64,000 nucleotides of DNA from an uncultured Johnsonella sp. (GTDB lineage Bacteria; Bacillota; Clostridia; Lachnospirales; Lachnospiraceae). The translations under genes were made by a program, and so were the position numbers. The stretch spans positions 1 through 64,000 of the forward strand of contig CAAFUL010000089.1 in assembly GCA_900766185.1 (NCBI GenBank), read 5' to 3'. Positions 34,703 through 43,374 of this stretch are shown piece after piece (within the stretch, counting starts at the first letter, position 1; every line of letters begins with the position of its first letter). The notes under the pieces were generated by a model, which saw only the letters and a list, made by a program, of their open reading frames with translations, ran no database searches and had not been told where the DNA came from.

Positions 34703-35242
34703 ATGAAAAAAGCAGCTATAATATTGGCAAACGGTTTTGAAGAGATAGAAGCTTTGACAGTTGTGGATGTACTCAGGCGTGCAAAGATTTCCTGTACCTT
34801 ATTAGGCTTTGATAAGCAGGTTACAGGCTCACACGGAGTTGTGGTACTTGCAGATGAGGTTTTAGATGCAGATGCATCCAATTACGATATGCTTATACTT
34901 CCGGGAGGCATGCCCGGCTCAACTAATCTTAAGAGCAATGAAACAGTAATAAGTATGCTTAAAAAAATGCAGTCGGAGGATAAGTATATAGCGGCAATTT
35001 GTGCAGCTCCTATCGTACTTGATCAAGCAGGTGTACTTAAAGGTAAAGACTATACCTGTTATGACGGTTTTGAAAACGAAATAAAAGATGGAAATTATGT
35101 AAAAAATGCGGTAGTTACGGACGGAAAATTAACCACAGCCTGCGGTCCGGCTTTGGCACTTGACTTTGCTTATGAACTTGTAAGGCAACTTGGTAAAGAT
35201 CCTAAGCCGCTTATAGAGGGAATGCTTTACGGTAGAAAATAA
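34703..35242 (+). CDS. DJ-1/PfpI family protein (YajL-like)
   Basis: A 179-residue protein. The reactive cysteine is Cys100 in AAICAAP, with its partner Glu15 in FEEIEALTVVD. PGGMPGSTNL and GPALALDFAYEL are further family motifs. Relatives act as stress-related chaperones or glyoxalases; the exact function is not settled. AAGGAGAAGAAT precedes the ATG. Confidence 0.92.
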   Translation: MKKAAIILANGFEEIEALTVVDVLRRAKISCTLLGFDKQVTGSHGVVVLADEVLDADASNYDMLILPGGMPGSTNLKSNETVISMLKKMQSEDKYIAAICAAPIVLDQAGVLKGKDYTCYDGFENEIKDGNYVKNAVVTDGKLTTACGPALALDFAYELVRQLGKDPKPLIEGMLYGRK

Positions 35243-35333
35243 AGGCTGCTTTGCTTATTCTTGGAAGTAAGTATCAAAATAGATAAGTATTTTTGGATTT
35301 TTTATTTTATAATTTTTTTAATTGCCATTGACT

Positions 35334-35399
35334 CATTTATCTTAGTCAAATGCTATAAAATCTGTAAGACAAATTTATTAGATTTGACTAAGATAAATG
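35334..35399. terminator. Inverted repeat between convergent genes
   Basis: A perfect 18-bp inverted repeat (35334-35351 with 35382-35399, CATTTATCTTAGTCAAAT and its complement) surrounds a 30-base loop. It lies between the DJ-1 gene and the convergent PII-like gene, so it probably serves as a bidirectional terminator, though the loop is long and there is no clear T-run. The short overlapping ORF at 35261-35476 is not convincing as a gene. Confidence 0.5.
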
Positions 35400-35429
35400 T
35401 TTTGATTAGCTTAAGTTGGAAAGCATTTC

Positions 35430-36095
35430 TTATTTATGCACTCCATAGCAGGAGTTTATATCCTGAATATATATGATTCCGTTTCCGGGCAACTCAATAT
35501 TAAGCTCCTTAGCTATACTTGAAGCTATAGCCTCTGTAAGATGCTCTTCAGATACTATAAGTACTACCTCTTTTTCCGGCTCTATGTCCATTGAAAAGAC
35601 CTTGCTGGTTTCATGTATGCCGGAGCCTCTGGCGTTCATTATAGTGCCGCCTTTTGAACCGCCTTTTGAGGCAGCTTCTATTACTTCCTCAGCTCTTCCC
35701 TTATCTACTATACAAGTTATTAAATGATACATAACCGACTCCTTTTTTATTTCCGGCTTACAACCGCAATTTTTATATTTACTGCATCCGTTTGTAGAGC
35801 AAACATTGGTGGTGTAAGCTATACCATGATTAGGTTTATCAAAATTATACTCCTTATCAAGGTTCTTAATTATATCTTCTGCAGTATCTTTATCGGACAT
35901 AATATATACGATTTCTTTTCTTATATCCGAAAGTCCTAAAAATTCCCAAATTCCTCTGTTGGAAGTTCCTTTTGCAAGTGCTATGGTACCGCCCAAAGCA
36001 CCATGTTTTTTAGCTTTATGCAAAACTTTGCTGCCTAAACCGAAAGTTACTATAACCGATATCAGTTCCAGCTCAATATTATGATTTATTTCCAT
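35430..36095 (-). CDS. Protein with two tandem PII-like domains
   Basis: A 221-residue protein made of two related PII-like units. The first has ISVIVTFGLGSKVLHKAKKHG, with GALGGTIALAKG as its T-loop-like region. The second has LITCIVDKGRAEEVIEAASKG, with GSKGGTIMNARG. A Cys-rich linker (CSTNGCSKYKNCGC, ~98-111) between them could bind metal. PII domains sense nucleotides and small ligands and control transporters or enzymes. Its start overlaps the end of the upstream DUF1538 gene by 17 bases, so the two are translated together and the PII-like protein may regulate that membrane protein (inference). Confidence 0.85.
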   Translation of the reverse strand: MEINHNIELELISVIVTFGLGSKVLHKAKKHGALGGTIALAKGTSNRGIWEFLGLSDIRKEIVYIMSDKDTAEDIIKNLDKEYNFDKPNHGIAYTTNVCSTNGCSKYKNCGCKPEIKKESVMYHLITCIVDKGRAEEVIEAASKGGSKGGTIMNARGSGIHETSKVFSMDIEPEKEVVLIVSEEHLTEAIASSIAKELNIELPGNGIIYIQDINSCYGVHK

Positions 36096-37572
36096 TATTA
36101 AGCTTTCCTTTCCTTGATTTGATTTTAAATATAAGACCCAGTATTTGCAAGGCTATAAGTGGGGTCATAGCCACCATAGCGATAACTCCGAATCCGTCCA
36201 CAAGTACATCTGCTCCTTCTATAGCTTCGGCAACACCCTGAGTATAGGCAAGGATAAAGGTTGCAGTCATAGGCCCGGAAGCCACTCCGCCCGAGTCAAA
36301 GGCTATACCTACGAAAAGCTTGGGGACGATATAAGTAAGGATCAATGCTATTGCATAGCCCGGAAGGAGGTACTGCCAAAGTTGTAATTTGGGTATAAGT
36401 ATGCGTACAACTGATAAAGCTATTGCAATACCTACACCTATCGACATTGTAAAAAGCACGCTTCTTCTTTTTACATATCCGCTTGTAACCTCCTCTATTT
36501 GATGAGTAAGTGCATATACCGCAGGCTCCGCAAGTATGGTGAAAAGTCCGAGTATAAAACCTATGGCTATAACAAAAAATTTATTATCCATAGAAGCGAT
36601 TTTATAGCCTATGATACTGCCGGCATTCATAAATCCTGCATTAACTCCAAGTAAAAACAAACTAAGTCCTATAAAGGTAAATAAAATACCGAATAATATT
36701 TTTCTAAGCTCGGTTTTTGAAATCTTAAAAAAGAATTTTTGAGCTATTAAAAATAAAACAACTATAGGAAGCAGAGCATAGAAACTTTCTAACATTATGT
36801 GTAATAATTTGTTTATAAACACATCAAAGATCTTATCAGAAAATGCTTCCGTCTCCAAAGTTCCTTTTATACCGTCAATTCTAAGTAATACACCCATAAA
36901 CATAACTGCAATTATTGCACCCGTAGAAGCTATTGCCAAAAGCCCGAAACTGTCTTTTTCAGAAGCCTTACTATCCTTTTTAAGCCTTGATATACCAAGG
37001 GAAAGAGAAAGCATAAAAGGTACGGTCAAAGCTCCGGTAGTAGCTCCCGAAGCGTCAAAAGAGATGGCTAAAAACTCTTTTGAAGATATTAGAGAAAGTG
37101 CAAATATAACAAGGTATATTATTGTAAGCAATATATAAAGTCGAAGATTATAAACTATTCTTATAAGACCCAAAGCAAGCATAAATGCTATACCTATTGA
37201 GACAACAACAACTATACTCAGTTTACTTATAAGTCCCGATGATACAGTTTCAACCTCGGAAGCCAATATATATAAGTCAGGCTCGGCAACAGATATTAAA
37301 AAGCCTAAAAAGAATCCTGCTGCAATTACAAACCAAAGCATATTGGTTTTTGCAAGAGCCTTTCCCATATGTGCACCTATGGGAGTAATGCCGATATCAA
37401 CTCCTATTAAGAAAATCGTAAGACCGGGTAAAAGTAATACCGAGCCTGTAATAAAGCGAATCAGAACAGGAGTCTCCAAAGGAGAAAGTGTAAAGTGCAA
37501 TAAAAGTACTAATATTACTATAGGAAGCACTGAAGGTAAAACTTCTTTGAATTTTTCTTTTATTACATTCAA
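36079..37572 (-). CDS. DUF1538 family membrane protein
   Basis: A 497-residue integral membrane protein with about a dozen helices arranged as two repeats. Matching segments in each half are GVDIGITPIGAHMG / GVNAGFMNAGSIIG, FFLGFLISVAEPDLY / FILGLFTILAEPAVY and SFDASGATTGALTVPF / AFDSGGVASGPMTATF. The conserved Asp-x-Gly segments suggest re-entrant loops, as in ion or solute transporters. DUF1538 has no firmly known function to me. The tandem PII-like gene follows directly, pointing to a ligand-controlled transporter. Confidence 0.85.
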   Translation of the reverse strand: MNVIKEKFKEVLPSVLPIVILVLLLHFTLSPLETPVLIRFITGSVLLLPGLTIFLIGVDIGITPIGAHMGKALAKTNMLWFVIAAGFFLGFLISVAEPDLYILASEVETVSSGLISKLSIVVVVSIGIAFMLALGLIRIVYNLRLYILLTIIYLVIFALSLISSKEFLAISFDASGATTGALTVPFMLSLSLGISRLKKDSKASEKDSFGLLAIASTGAIIAVMFMGVLLRIDGIKGTLETEAFSDKIFDVFINKLLHIMLESFYALLPIVVLFLIAQKFFFKISKTELRKILFGILFTFIGLSLFLLGVNAGFMNAGSIIGYKIASMDNKFFVIAIGFILGLFTILAEPAVYALTHQIEEVTSGYVKRRSVLFTMSIGVGIAIALSVVRILIPKLQLWQYLLPGYAIALILTYIVPKLFVGIAFDSGGVASGPMTATFILAYTQGVAEAIEGADVLVDGFGVIAMVAMTPLIALQILGLIFKIKSRKGKLNNGNKS

Positions 37573-37754
37573 TGTAGCACCTGCTTTCTTAAATAAAACA
37601 AAATAAAGTTGAAGAGAATATCATGCAAGTATAGCATAGATATAAATAAAAATTAAGTGGATAAATCATTATAATGTTTATGCTGCCACCCCCCCTATTT
37701 ACAGGGATTGTTACATAAAATAAAAATAAATGATTAAATAATAGCAACAAATAC

Positions 37755-37784
37755 TTTACGGTTTTTGTAAAATTGTGTTATAAT
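37755..37784 (+). promoter_or_regulatory. Probable sigma-A promoter of murA
   Basis: TTTACG (37755-37760) and TATAAT (37779-37784) are separated by 18 bases, in the intergenic region divergent from the DUF1538 gene. The leader to murA is about 105 bases. Apart from this, 37573-37896 shows only a C-run near 37687. Confidence 0.6.
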
Positions 37785-37896
37785 GGGAACAGTTTAGTGA
37801 TTAGGTAGGTGCTGATTAAATATTTAGGAGATAAGAAAAGATTGTCTGAGCCTTTATCATTATAAGGGTTTAGGTATATTTTGGGTGGACAGTATT

Positions 37897-39189
37897 ATGG
37901 ATCAGTATATAATAAAAGGCGGTATGTCACTTGCCGGAGAAGTAACTGTAAGTGGTGCAAAGAATGCAGCACTTGGTATTTTGGCAGCAGCTATTATGAC
38001 AGACGAAGAAGTACTTATAGACAATTTACCTGATGTCAAAGATATTAATGTTATGTTGGAAGCCATAGCTCAAACAGGCGTGTATGTTGATAGAATAAAT
38101 AGAAATAAAGTAAAGATCAATGCAAGTAAGTTAGATTCATGTGTGGTAGATGATGAGTACATAAGAAGAATAAGAGCTTCTTATTACCTTATAGGAGCTT
38201 TGCTCGGAAAGTATCACAAAGCTGAGGTGGCACTTCCCGGAGGTTGTGAGATAGGTGCAAGACCTATAGACCAGCACTTAAAGGGCTTTAGAGCGTTGGG
38301 AGCGAATATAGATATAAGTTCAGGAAGAATCAATACAAGCTCCGATAAACTTAAAGGAGCACATATATTTTTGGATATTGTTTCAGTAGGAGCAACTATA
38401 AATATAATGCTTGCGGCAAGTTTGATTCCGGGAAAAACTGTGATAGAAAATGTTGCAAAAGAACCGCATATAGTAGATGTGGCTAACTTCTTAAACAGCA
38501 TGGGAGCAGATATAAAGGGAGCCGGAACAGATGTTATAAGGATAAATGGAGTAAATAAATTACACGGAACCGAATATTCTATAATTCCCGACCAGATCGA
38601 AGCCGGAACTTTCATGTGCGCAGCAGCTATAACAAGGGGAGATATTACAGTTAAGAACCTTATACCAAAGCATATGGAAGCTATAAGCGCAAAACTTATA
38701 GAAATAGGCTGTGAGATTACGGAGTTTGATGATGCTATCAGAGTTAGGGGAGCTATAAGACAAAGGGCGGCTAATGTAAAGACTCTGCCCTATCCTGGAT
38801 TTCCTACCGACATGCAGCCACAGATAACGGCAGTGCTTGCAAGAGCACATGGAACAAGTACCATACTTGAGAGTATATTTGAAAACCGCTTCAGATATGT
38901 ATCCGAGCTTGCACGAATGGGAGCTGAGATAGAAGTTAAGGGAAATATGGCTATGGTTTCGGGAGTTGACAGACTTTTGGGAGCAAATGTTAATGCCCCT
39001 GACTTAAGAGCAGGAGCGGCGCTGGTGATAGCTGCACTTGCAGCAGACGGAATATCTACAATAAGTGATATTAAGTATATACAAAGAGGTTATGAGCATT
39101 TTGAGGAGAAACTTGAAAGTTTAGGAGCCAAAATAGCTCTTGTCGACACCGAAAGAGCGGCACAAAAGTTTATATTTAAGGTAAGTTAG
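37897..39189 (+). CDS. murA: UDP-N-acetylglucosamine 1-carboxyvinyltransferase
   Basis: I prefer the ATG at 37897 over a GTG four codons upstream. The 430-residue enzyme begins MDQYIIKGGMSLAGEV and has SGAKNAALGILAA (PEP-binding Lys-Asn) and the catalytic, fosfomycin-target Cys in LPGGCEIGARPIDQH. GFPTDMQPQ and ADLRAGAALVIAAL-like DLRAGAALVIAAL complete the EPSP-synthase fold. It commits UDP-GlcNAc to peptidoglycan synthesis. Confidence 0.95.
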   Translation: MDQYIIKGGMSLAGEVTVSGAKNAALGILAAAIMTDEEVLIDNLPDVKDINVMLEAIAQTGVYVDRINRNKVKINASKLDSCVVDDEYIRRIRASYYLIGALLGKYHKAEVALPGGCEIGARPIDQHLKGFRALGANIDISSGRINTSSDKLKGAHIFLDIVSVGATINIMLAASLIPGKTVIENVAKEPHIVDVANFLNSMGADIKGAGTDVIRINGVNKLHGTEYSIIPDQIEAGTFMCAAAITRGDITVKNLIPKHMEAISAKLIEIGCEITEFDDAIRVRGAIRQRAANVKTLPYPGFPTDMQPQITAVLARAHGTSTILESIFENRFRYVSELARMGAEIEVKGNMAMVSGVDRLLGANVNAPDLRAGAALVIAALAADGISTISDIKYIQRGYEHFEEKLESLGAKIALVDTERAAQKFIFKVS

Positions 39190-39230
39190 AGTAGTGTATT
39201 ATTGATAAATCTTTTTAATAATGATATTAT

Positions 39231-39298
39231 AAGGGGACTGTTGTATTAGTGTATAAGTATAATGTATACTTGTATACATTTAAGGCGACAGCCCCTTT
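39231..39298 (+). terminator. Terminator of murA
   Basis: AAGGGGACTGT pairs with ACAGCCCCTT, and an inner hairpin (TGTATAAGTATA... with ...TATACTTGTATACA) fills the loop. TTTGT follows. It separates murA from the amino acid transporter operon. Confidence 0.65.
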
Positions 39299-39344
39299 GT
39301 AGTTTTAATAAAAGGTAAAATAACTGTATTGGAGGAGATTATTT

Positions 39345-40205
39345 ATGAGGAAATTTTTTAGTGTGTTAAAGCTTGCGGCGATAAGTGTATTGGCATTTTC
39401 AGTGCTTACTGCTTGTCAGAGTAAAGAAAGTTCAAAAAGCAAAGAAGCTTCAGACAGCAAAGTATTAAAAGTTGCTATGGAGTGTAGTTATGCGCCTTAT
39501 AATTGGACACAGACCGATGATAAAAACGGAGCCTTACCTATACAGGGAAGTTCGGAATTTGCCTATGGTTATGATGTAATGATGGCAAAGCATATAGGTC
39601 AGGAGTTAGGCTATGATATACAGATAGTAAAGCTTGATTGGGATGCTTTGGTTCCTGCAGTACAGTCCGGCTCTGTAGACTGTGTTATTGCAGGTCAGTC
39701 AATAACCTCTGAAAGATTACAAAGTGTAGATTTTACAACCCCTTATTACTATGCTTCTGTAGTTACACTGGTAAAAAAAGACTCCAAGTTTGCTACAGCA
39801 AAATCTATAGCAGATCTTAAAGGAGCAAATGTAACTTCACAGCTTAATACTATATGGTATGACATTTGTGCACCGCAGATACCGGATGCCAATGTGCTTC
39901 CGGCACAGGAGTCTGCACCTGCAGCACTTGTAGCCTTGGCAGCAGGTAAGGTAGATGTGGTTATTACAGATATGCCTACAGCAAAGGCGGCACTTGTAGC
40001 TTACCCTGACTTTGAGCTTTTGGATTTTAGTAAAAGCGCAGGAGATTACGAGGTATCCGATGAGGAAGTTAATATAGGTATATCCTTAAAGAAGGGCAAT
40101 GATAAGCTTAAAGAAGAGATTAATTCAGTGCTTGCCAAGATGAATAAGGATGATTTTACAAAGATGATGGATGAGGCTATATCAGTTCAGCCACTTAGCA
40201 AATAA
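39345..40205 (+). CDS. Polar amino acid ABC transporter substrate-binding lipoprotein
   Basis: A 286-residue lipoprotein (signal ending LTAC) of family 3 extracellular solute-binding proteins. VAMECSYAPYNWTQ, FAYGYDVMMAKHI, QSGSVDCVIAGQSITSERL and VDFTTPYYYASV are the typical ligand-pocket motifs. It delivers an amino acid, such as glutamine, cystine or a basic amino acid, to the permease encoded 19 bases downstream. GGAGGAGAT precedes the ATG. Confidence 0.92.
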   Translation: MRKFFSVLKLAAISVLAFSVLTACQSKESSKSKEASDSKVLKVAMECSYAPYNWTQTDDKNGALPIQGSSEFAYGYDVMMAKHIGQELGYDIQIVKLDWDALVPAVQSGSVDCVIAGQSITSERLQSVDFTTPYYYASVVTLVKKDSKFATAKSIADLKGANVTSQLNTIWYDICAPQIPDANVLPAQESAPAALVALAAGKVDVVITDMPTAKAALVAYPDFELLDFSKSAGDYEVSDEEVNIGISLKKGNDKLKEEINSVLAKMNKDDFTKMMDEAISVQPLSK

Positions 40206-40224
40206 GTAAGGAGATTTTTAATTT

Positions 40225-41016
40225 ATGCCTGAGAGTTTTTTAGGACGAATAGTATTTATATTGCGTGAGTACAGTTTCAGCTTCTTAAGGGGAGCCGGCG
40301 TAACCATGATAATAGCTATAGTCGGTACAATAATAGGTTGTATAATAGGTTTTTTGGTAGGTATAGTACAAACCATACCTGTAGAGAAAAAAGACAATAT
40401 ATTCAAGAAAATATTTATGAATATTATCTTTTTTATATTAAATGCATATGTCGAGATTTTTAGAGGAACACCTATGATGGCACAGGCTATGTTCATATAC
40501 TTCGGTTCTTCGGCACTTTTCGGTATCAATATGTCCATGTGGTTTGCCGCCTTTTTTATAGTATCGATCAATACAGGTGCCTATATGGCGGAAACTGTAA
40601 GGGGCGGTATACTGTCCGTGGATGAAGGACAGACAGAGGGAGCCAAGGCAATAGGAATGACACATTTTCAGACCATGCTTTATGTAATACTTCCGCAGGC
40701 GCTTAAAAATATCATGCCTCAGATAGGCAATAACCTTATAATTAATATAAAGGATACCTGTGTGCTTTCAAGTATAGGTATAGTGGAGCTCTTTTATGCA
40801 ACCAAGGGAGTATCGGGTGCATACTATACATACTTTGAAGCCTTCACCATAGCCATGGTAATATACTTTATACTTACATTCGGCTGCTCAAGATTACTTA
40901 GAATGTGGGAAGATAAACTTGGCGGGGACCAAAACTATGATTTAGCTACTACCGATACTTTGGCATATACCAGCGGTATGGCAAAGTTCCCGAATCCTAA
41001 GAAGAGGGAGGATTAA
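40225..41016 (+). CDS. Polar amino acid ABC transporter permease
   Basis: A 263-residue His/Glu/Gln/Arg-type permease with about five helices. FLRGAGVTMIIAIVGTIIG at the N-terminus, VEIFRGTPMMAQ and the EAA loop VDEGQTEGAKAIGMTHFQT identify it. The C-terminus is a ~30-residue hydrophilic tail. It pairs with the ATPase gene 5 bases downstream. Confidence 0.93.
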   Translation: MPESFLGRIVFILREYSFSFLRGAGVTMIIAIVGTIIGCIIGFLVGIVQTIPVEKKDNIFKKIFMNIIFFILNAYVEIFRGTPMMAQAMFIYFGSSALFGINMSMWFAAFFIVSINTGAYMAETVRGGILSVDEGQTEGAKAIGMTHFQTMLYVILPQALKNIMPQIGNNLIINIKDTCVLSSIGIVELFYATKGVSGAYYTYFEAFTIAMVIYFILTFGCSRLLRMWEDKLGGDQNYDLATTDTLAYTSGMAKFPNPKKRED

Positions 41017-41021
41017 TAACC

Positions 41022-41762
41022 ATGTCTGAAAGAATTATAGACATAAAACATTTGAGTAAGAGTTTCGGCAGCAATGTGGTTCTTAGAGATATTGATTTTA
41101 CGGTTAATAAAGGAGATGTAACCTCTATTATAGGTGCTTCGGGTTCAGGAAAGTCAACCTTATTAAGGTGTATTAATTTACTTGAAACTCCGACTGCCGG
41201 TAAGATCATATTTCATGATACTGATATAACGGATAAAAGTATTGATCCTACCGGATATCGCTCCAAGGTGGGGATGGTATTTCAAAATTTCAATTTGTTT
41301 AATAATATGTCGGTACTTGACAACTGCATTATAGGACAGACCAAGGTGTTAAAGAAAAGCCCGGCGGTCTCTAAAGAACTGGCTATGGAATACCTTGAAA
41401 AAGTAGGTATGTTGCCTTATATTAAGGCAAGACCCAAGCAACTTTCAGGCGGTCAAAAGCAAAGAGTTGCAATAGCAAGAGCCTTGGCTATGGAGCCGGA
41501 GGTGCTGCTTTTTGATGAGCCCACTTCAGCACTTGATCCGCAAATGGTCGGCGAGGTGCTTGAGGTTATGAGGGCGCTTGCAAAGGACGGGCTTACTATG
41601 ATCATAGTAACTCATGAGATGGCATTTGCAAAGGATGTGTCTACACATGTAGTATTTATGGCAAATGGAGTAATAGAAGAAGAGGGAAGTTCTGAAGAAA
41701 TATTTAACGATCCACAAAAAGCTTTAACTAAAGAATTTTTAAGCCGTTTTAGAAACACCTAG
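41022..41762 (+). CDS. Polar amino acid ABC transporter ATPase (GlnQ-type)
   Basis: A 246-residue ATPase: Walker A GASGSGKST (38-46), Q-loop VFQNFNLFNNMSV, signature LSGGQKQR, Walker B LLFDEPTSALDP and the switch His in VTHEM. It drives the transporter at 39345-41016. The tail MANGVIEEEGSSEEIFNDPQ is normal for the family. Confidence 0.95.
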   Translation: MSERIIDIKHLSKSFGSNVVLRDIDFTVNKGDVTSIIGASGSGKSTLLRCINLLETPTAGKIIFHDTDITDKSIDPTGYRSKVGMVFQNFNLFNNMSVLDNCIIGQTKVLKKSPAVSKELAMEYLEKVGMLPYIKARPKQLSGGQKQRVAIARALAMEPEVLLFDEPTSALDPQMVGEVLEVMRALAKDGLTMIIVTHEMAFAKDVSTHVVFMANGVIEEEGSSEEIFNDPQKALTKEFLSRFRNT

Positions 41763-41775
41763 TGCAGCAACTGTT

Positions 41776-41860
41776 AATAACTTAAACTGATTTTTATTTA
41801 TTCTGCAGCTACTTAAGTTTTTGTACCTGCAAGATAAAGATTGAATCGGTTTAAGTTATT
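41776..41860 (+). repeat. Foldback hairpin upstream of metK
   Basis: AATAACTTAAACTGATT (41776-41792) pairs with AATCGGTTTAAGTTATT (41844-41860) with one mismatch, and inner arms TTTATTCTGCAG (41797-41808) and CCTGCAAGATAAA (41826-41838) extend the stem. It lies between the amino acid transporter and metK and could end the transporter transcript or fold in the metK leader. It has no resemblance to a SAM riboswitch that I can see. Confidence 0.55.
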
Positions 41861-41939
41861 TTCTAAATGGTAACGAGATTTTTTATTTATAAGCATGCTC
41901 AAAATGTGGTAAACAGACTTAAAGGAGGACATTTACATT

Positions 41940-43127
41940 ATGTCAGAAAAGAGATTATTCACCTCTGAATCAGTAACAGAGGGACATCCGGATAAAATGT
42001 GCGATCAGATATCTGACGCTATATTAGATGCTATCATAGAGCAGGACCCAATGGGCAGAGTTGCCTGTGAAACCTGTACTACTACAGGTTTAGTTATGGT
42101 TATGGGAGAGATAACCACATCTGCCTATGTTGATATACAAAAAATAGTCAGGGATACTGTCAGAGAGATAGGATATGATAGGGCAAAGTACGGCTTTGAT
42201 GCCGATACTTGCGGAGTTTTGGTAGCTTTGGACGAGCAGTCCTCAGATATTGCCATGGGTGTGGACAAGGCACTTGAAGCTAAAGAGGGGCTGGAAAATG
42301 ATGATTTGGACACGGGTGCAGGCGATCAGGGAATGATGTTCGGTTACGCAACCACAGAGACTGAGGATTATATGCCGTATCCGATATATCTTGCTCACAA
42401 GCTTTCAAGAAGGCTAAGTTATGTAAGAAAAAAGGGAATAATACCCTATCTTAGACCTGACGGCAAGACACAGGTAACTGTAGAATATGACGAGAATAAT
42501 AAACCTGTAAGAATAGATGCGGTGGTACTTTCTACGCAGCATAATGAAGAAGTTGAGCAAAGCAAGATTCATAAAGATATCAAGGAATATGTATTTAATG
42601 AAGTATTGCCTGCCTACATGGTAGATGAGCACACAAAGATATTTATCAATCCTACGGGACGCTTTGTAATAGGAGGACCTCAAGGAGATTCGGGACTTAC
42701 CGGAAGGAAGATCATAGTAGATACCTATGGAGGATATGCAAGACATGGCGGCGGTGCTTTTTCAGGTAAGGACTGCACAAAGGTAGACAGATCGGCAGCT
42801 TATGCGGCAAGATATGTGGCTAAGCATATAGTGGCAGCAGGTTTGGCAGAAAGATGTGAAGTACAGCTGTCATATGCAATAGGTGTAGCCAACCCTACTT
42901 CCATATCTGTAGACAGCTTTGGAACAGGTAAGCTAAGCGATGAAAAACTTTGTGCTATAATAAGGGAGAACTTTGATTTAAGACCTGCAGGAATTATCAA
43001 AATGCTTGATTTAAGAAGACCTATATATAAGCAGGTGGCAAGTTACGGGCATTTTGGAAGAGACGATCTTGACCTTCCGTGGGAGAGACTTGACAGACTT
43101 GAAAAGATAAAGTCCTATTTGGTTTAA
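41940..43127 (+). CDS. metK: S-adenosylmethionine synthetase
   Basis: A 395-residue enzyme with the three-domain MetK fold. FTSESVTEGHPDKMCDQISD (active-site His, metal Asp), GAGDQGMMFGYA (ATP-binding loop) and GGGAFSGKDCTKVDRSAAY (phosphate loop) are all intact. It makes SAM from methionine and ATP and feeds the cycle completed by luxS. AAGGAGG is 11 bases before the ATG. Confidence 0.97.
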   Translation: MSEKRLFTSESVTEGHPDKMCDQISDAILDAIIEQDPMGRVACETCTTTGLVMVMGEITTSAYVDIQKIVRDTVREIGYDRAKYGFDADTCGVLVALDEQSSDIAMGVDKALEAKEGLENDDLDTGAGDQGMMFGYATTETEDYMPYPIYLAHKLSRRLSYVRKKGIIPYLRPDGKTQVTVEYDENNKPVRIDAVVLSTQHNEEVEQSKIHKDIKEYVFNEVLPAYMVDEHTKIFINPTGRFVIGGPQGDSGLTGRKIIVDTYGGYARHGGGAFSGKDCTKVDRSAAYAARYVAKHIVAAGLAERCEVQLSYAIGVANPTSISVDSFGTGKLSDEKLCAIIRENFDLRPAGIIKMLDLRRPIYKQVASYGHFGRDDLDLPWERLDRLEKIKSYLV

Positions 43128-43179
43128 GGCAGATTAAGCTGACAGTTAGACATTTTGATAAATAATGAGTTTACTACTG

Positions 43180-43330
43180 CATAAACCGTTACAAACATAT
43201 CTTGCCTTTTACAGGCTTTCTTAATTAAAGTCCGGCAGCGCTACTAAGCTTTATCTTCAACCGATAGTTTGATAAAGCAATTACTGTAGGACTCAGATCG
43301 TCCTTTGGCAAGATAGTTTAGCGGTTTATG
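43180..43330 (+). repeat. Family A dispersed repeat, copy A3
   Basis: This copy has the same 151-bp length and ends as A2 (CATAAACCGTTACAAACATA to GATAGTTTAGCGGTTTATG) but is more diverged inside. The CTTTATC/GATAAAG stem is kept while the outer CGGTACT pairing is partly lost. The G-rich hairpin module that follows A1 and A2 is absent, which defines the limits of family A. It lies between metK and a two-component system and ends 44 bases before the kinase ATG. Confidence 0.8.
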
Positions 43331-43374
43331 TTGTAGAACTGTAACGATAAGTCATCAGAAATTAAGAGGTTTTC

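Noticed and set aside
35261..35476. 71-codon open frame between the DJ-1 and PII-like genes
   Set aside because: It spans a long inverted repeat and overlaps the PII-like gene end; a hydrophobic stretch alone is weak support.
41763..41939. SAM riboswitch upstream of metK
   Set aside because: No conserved S-box core or kink-turn is visible; only a foldback hairpin is present.
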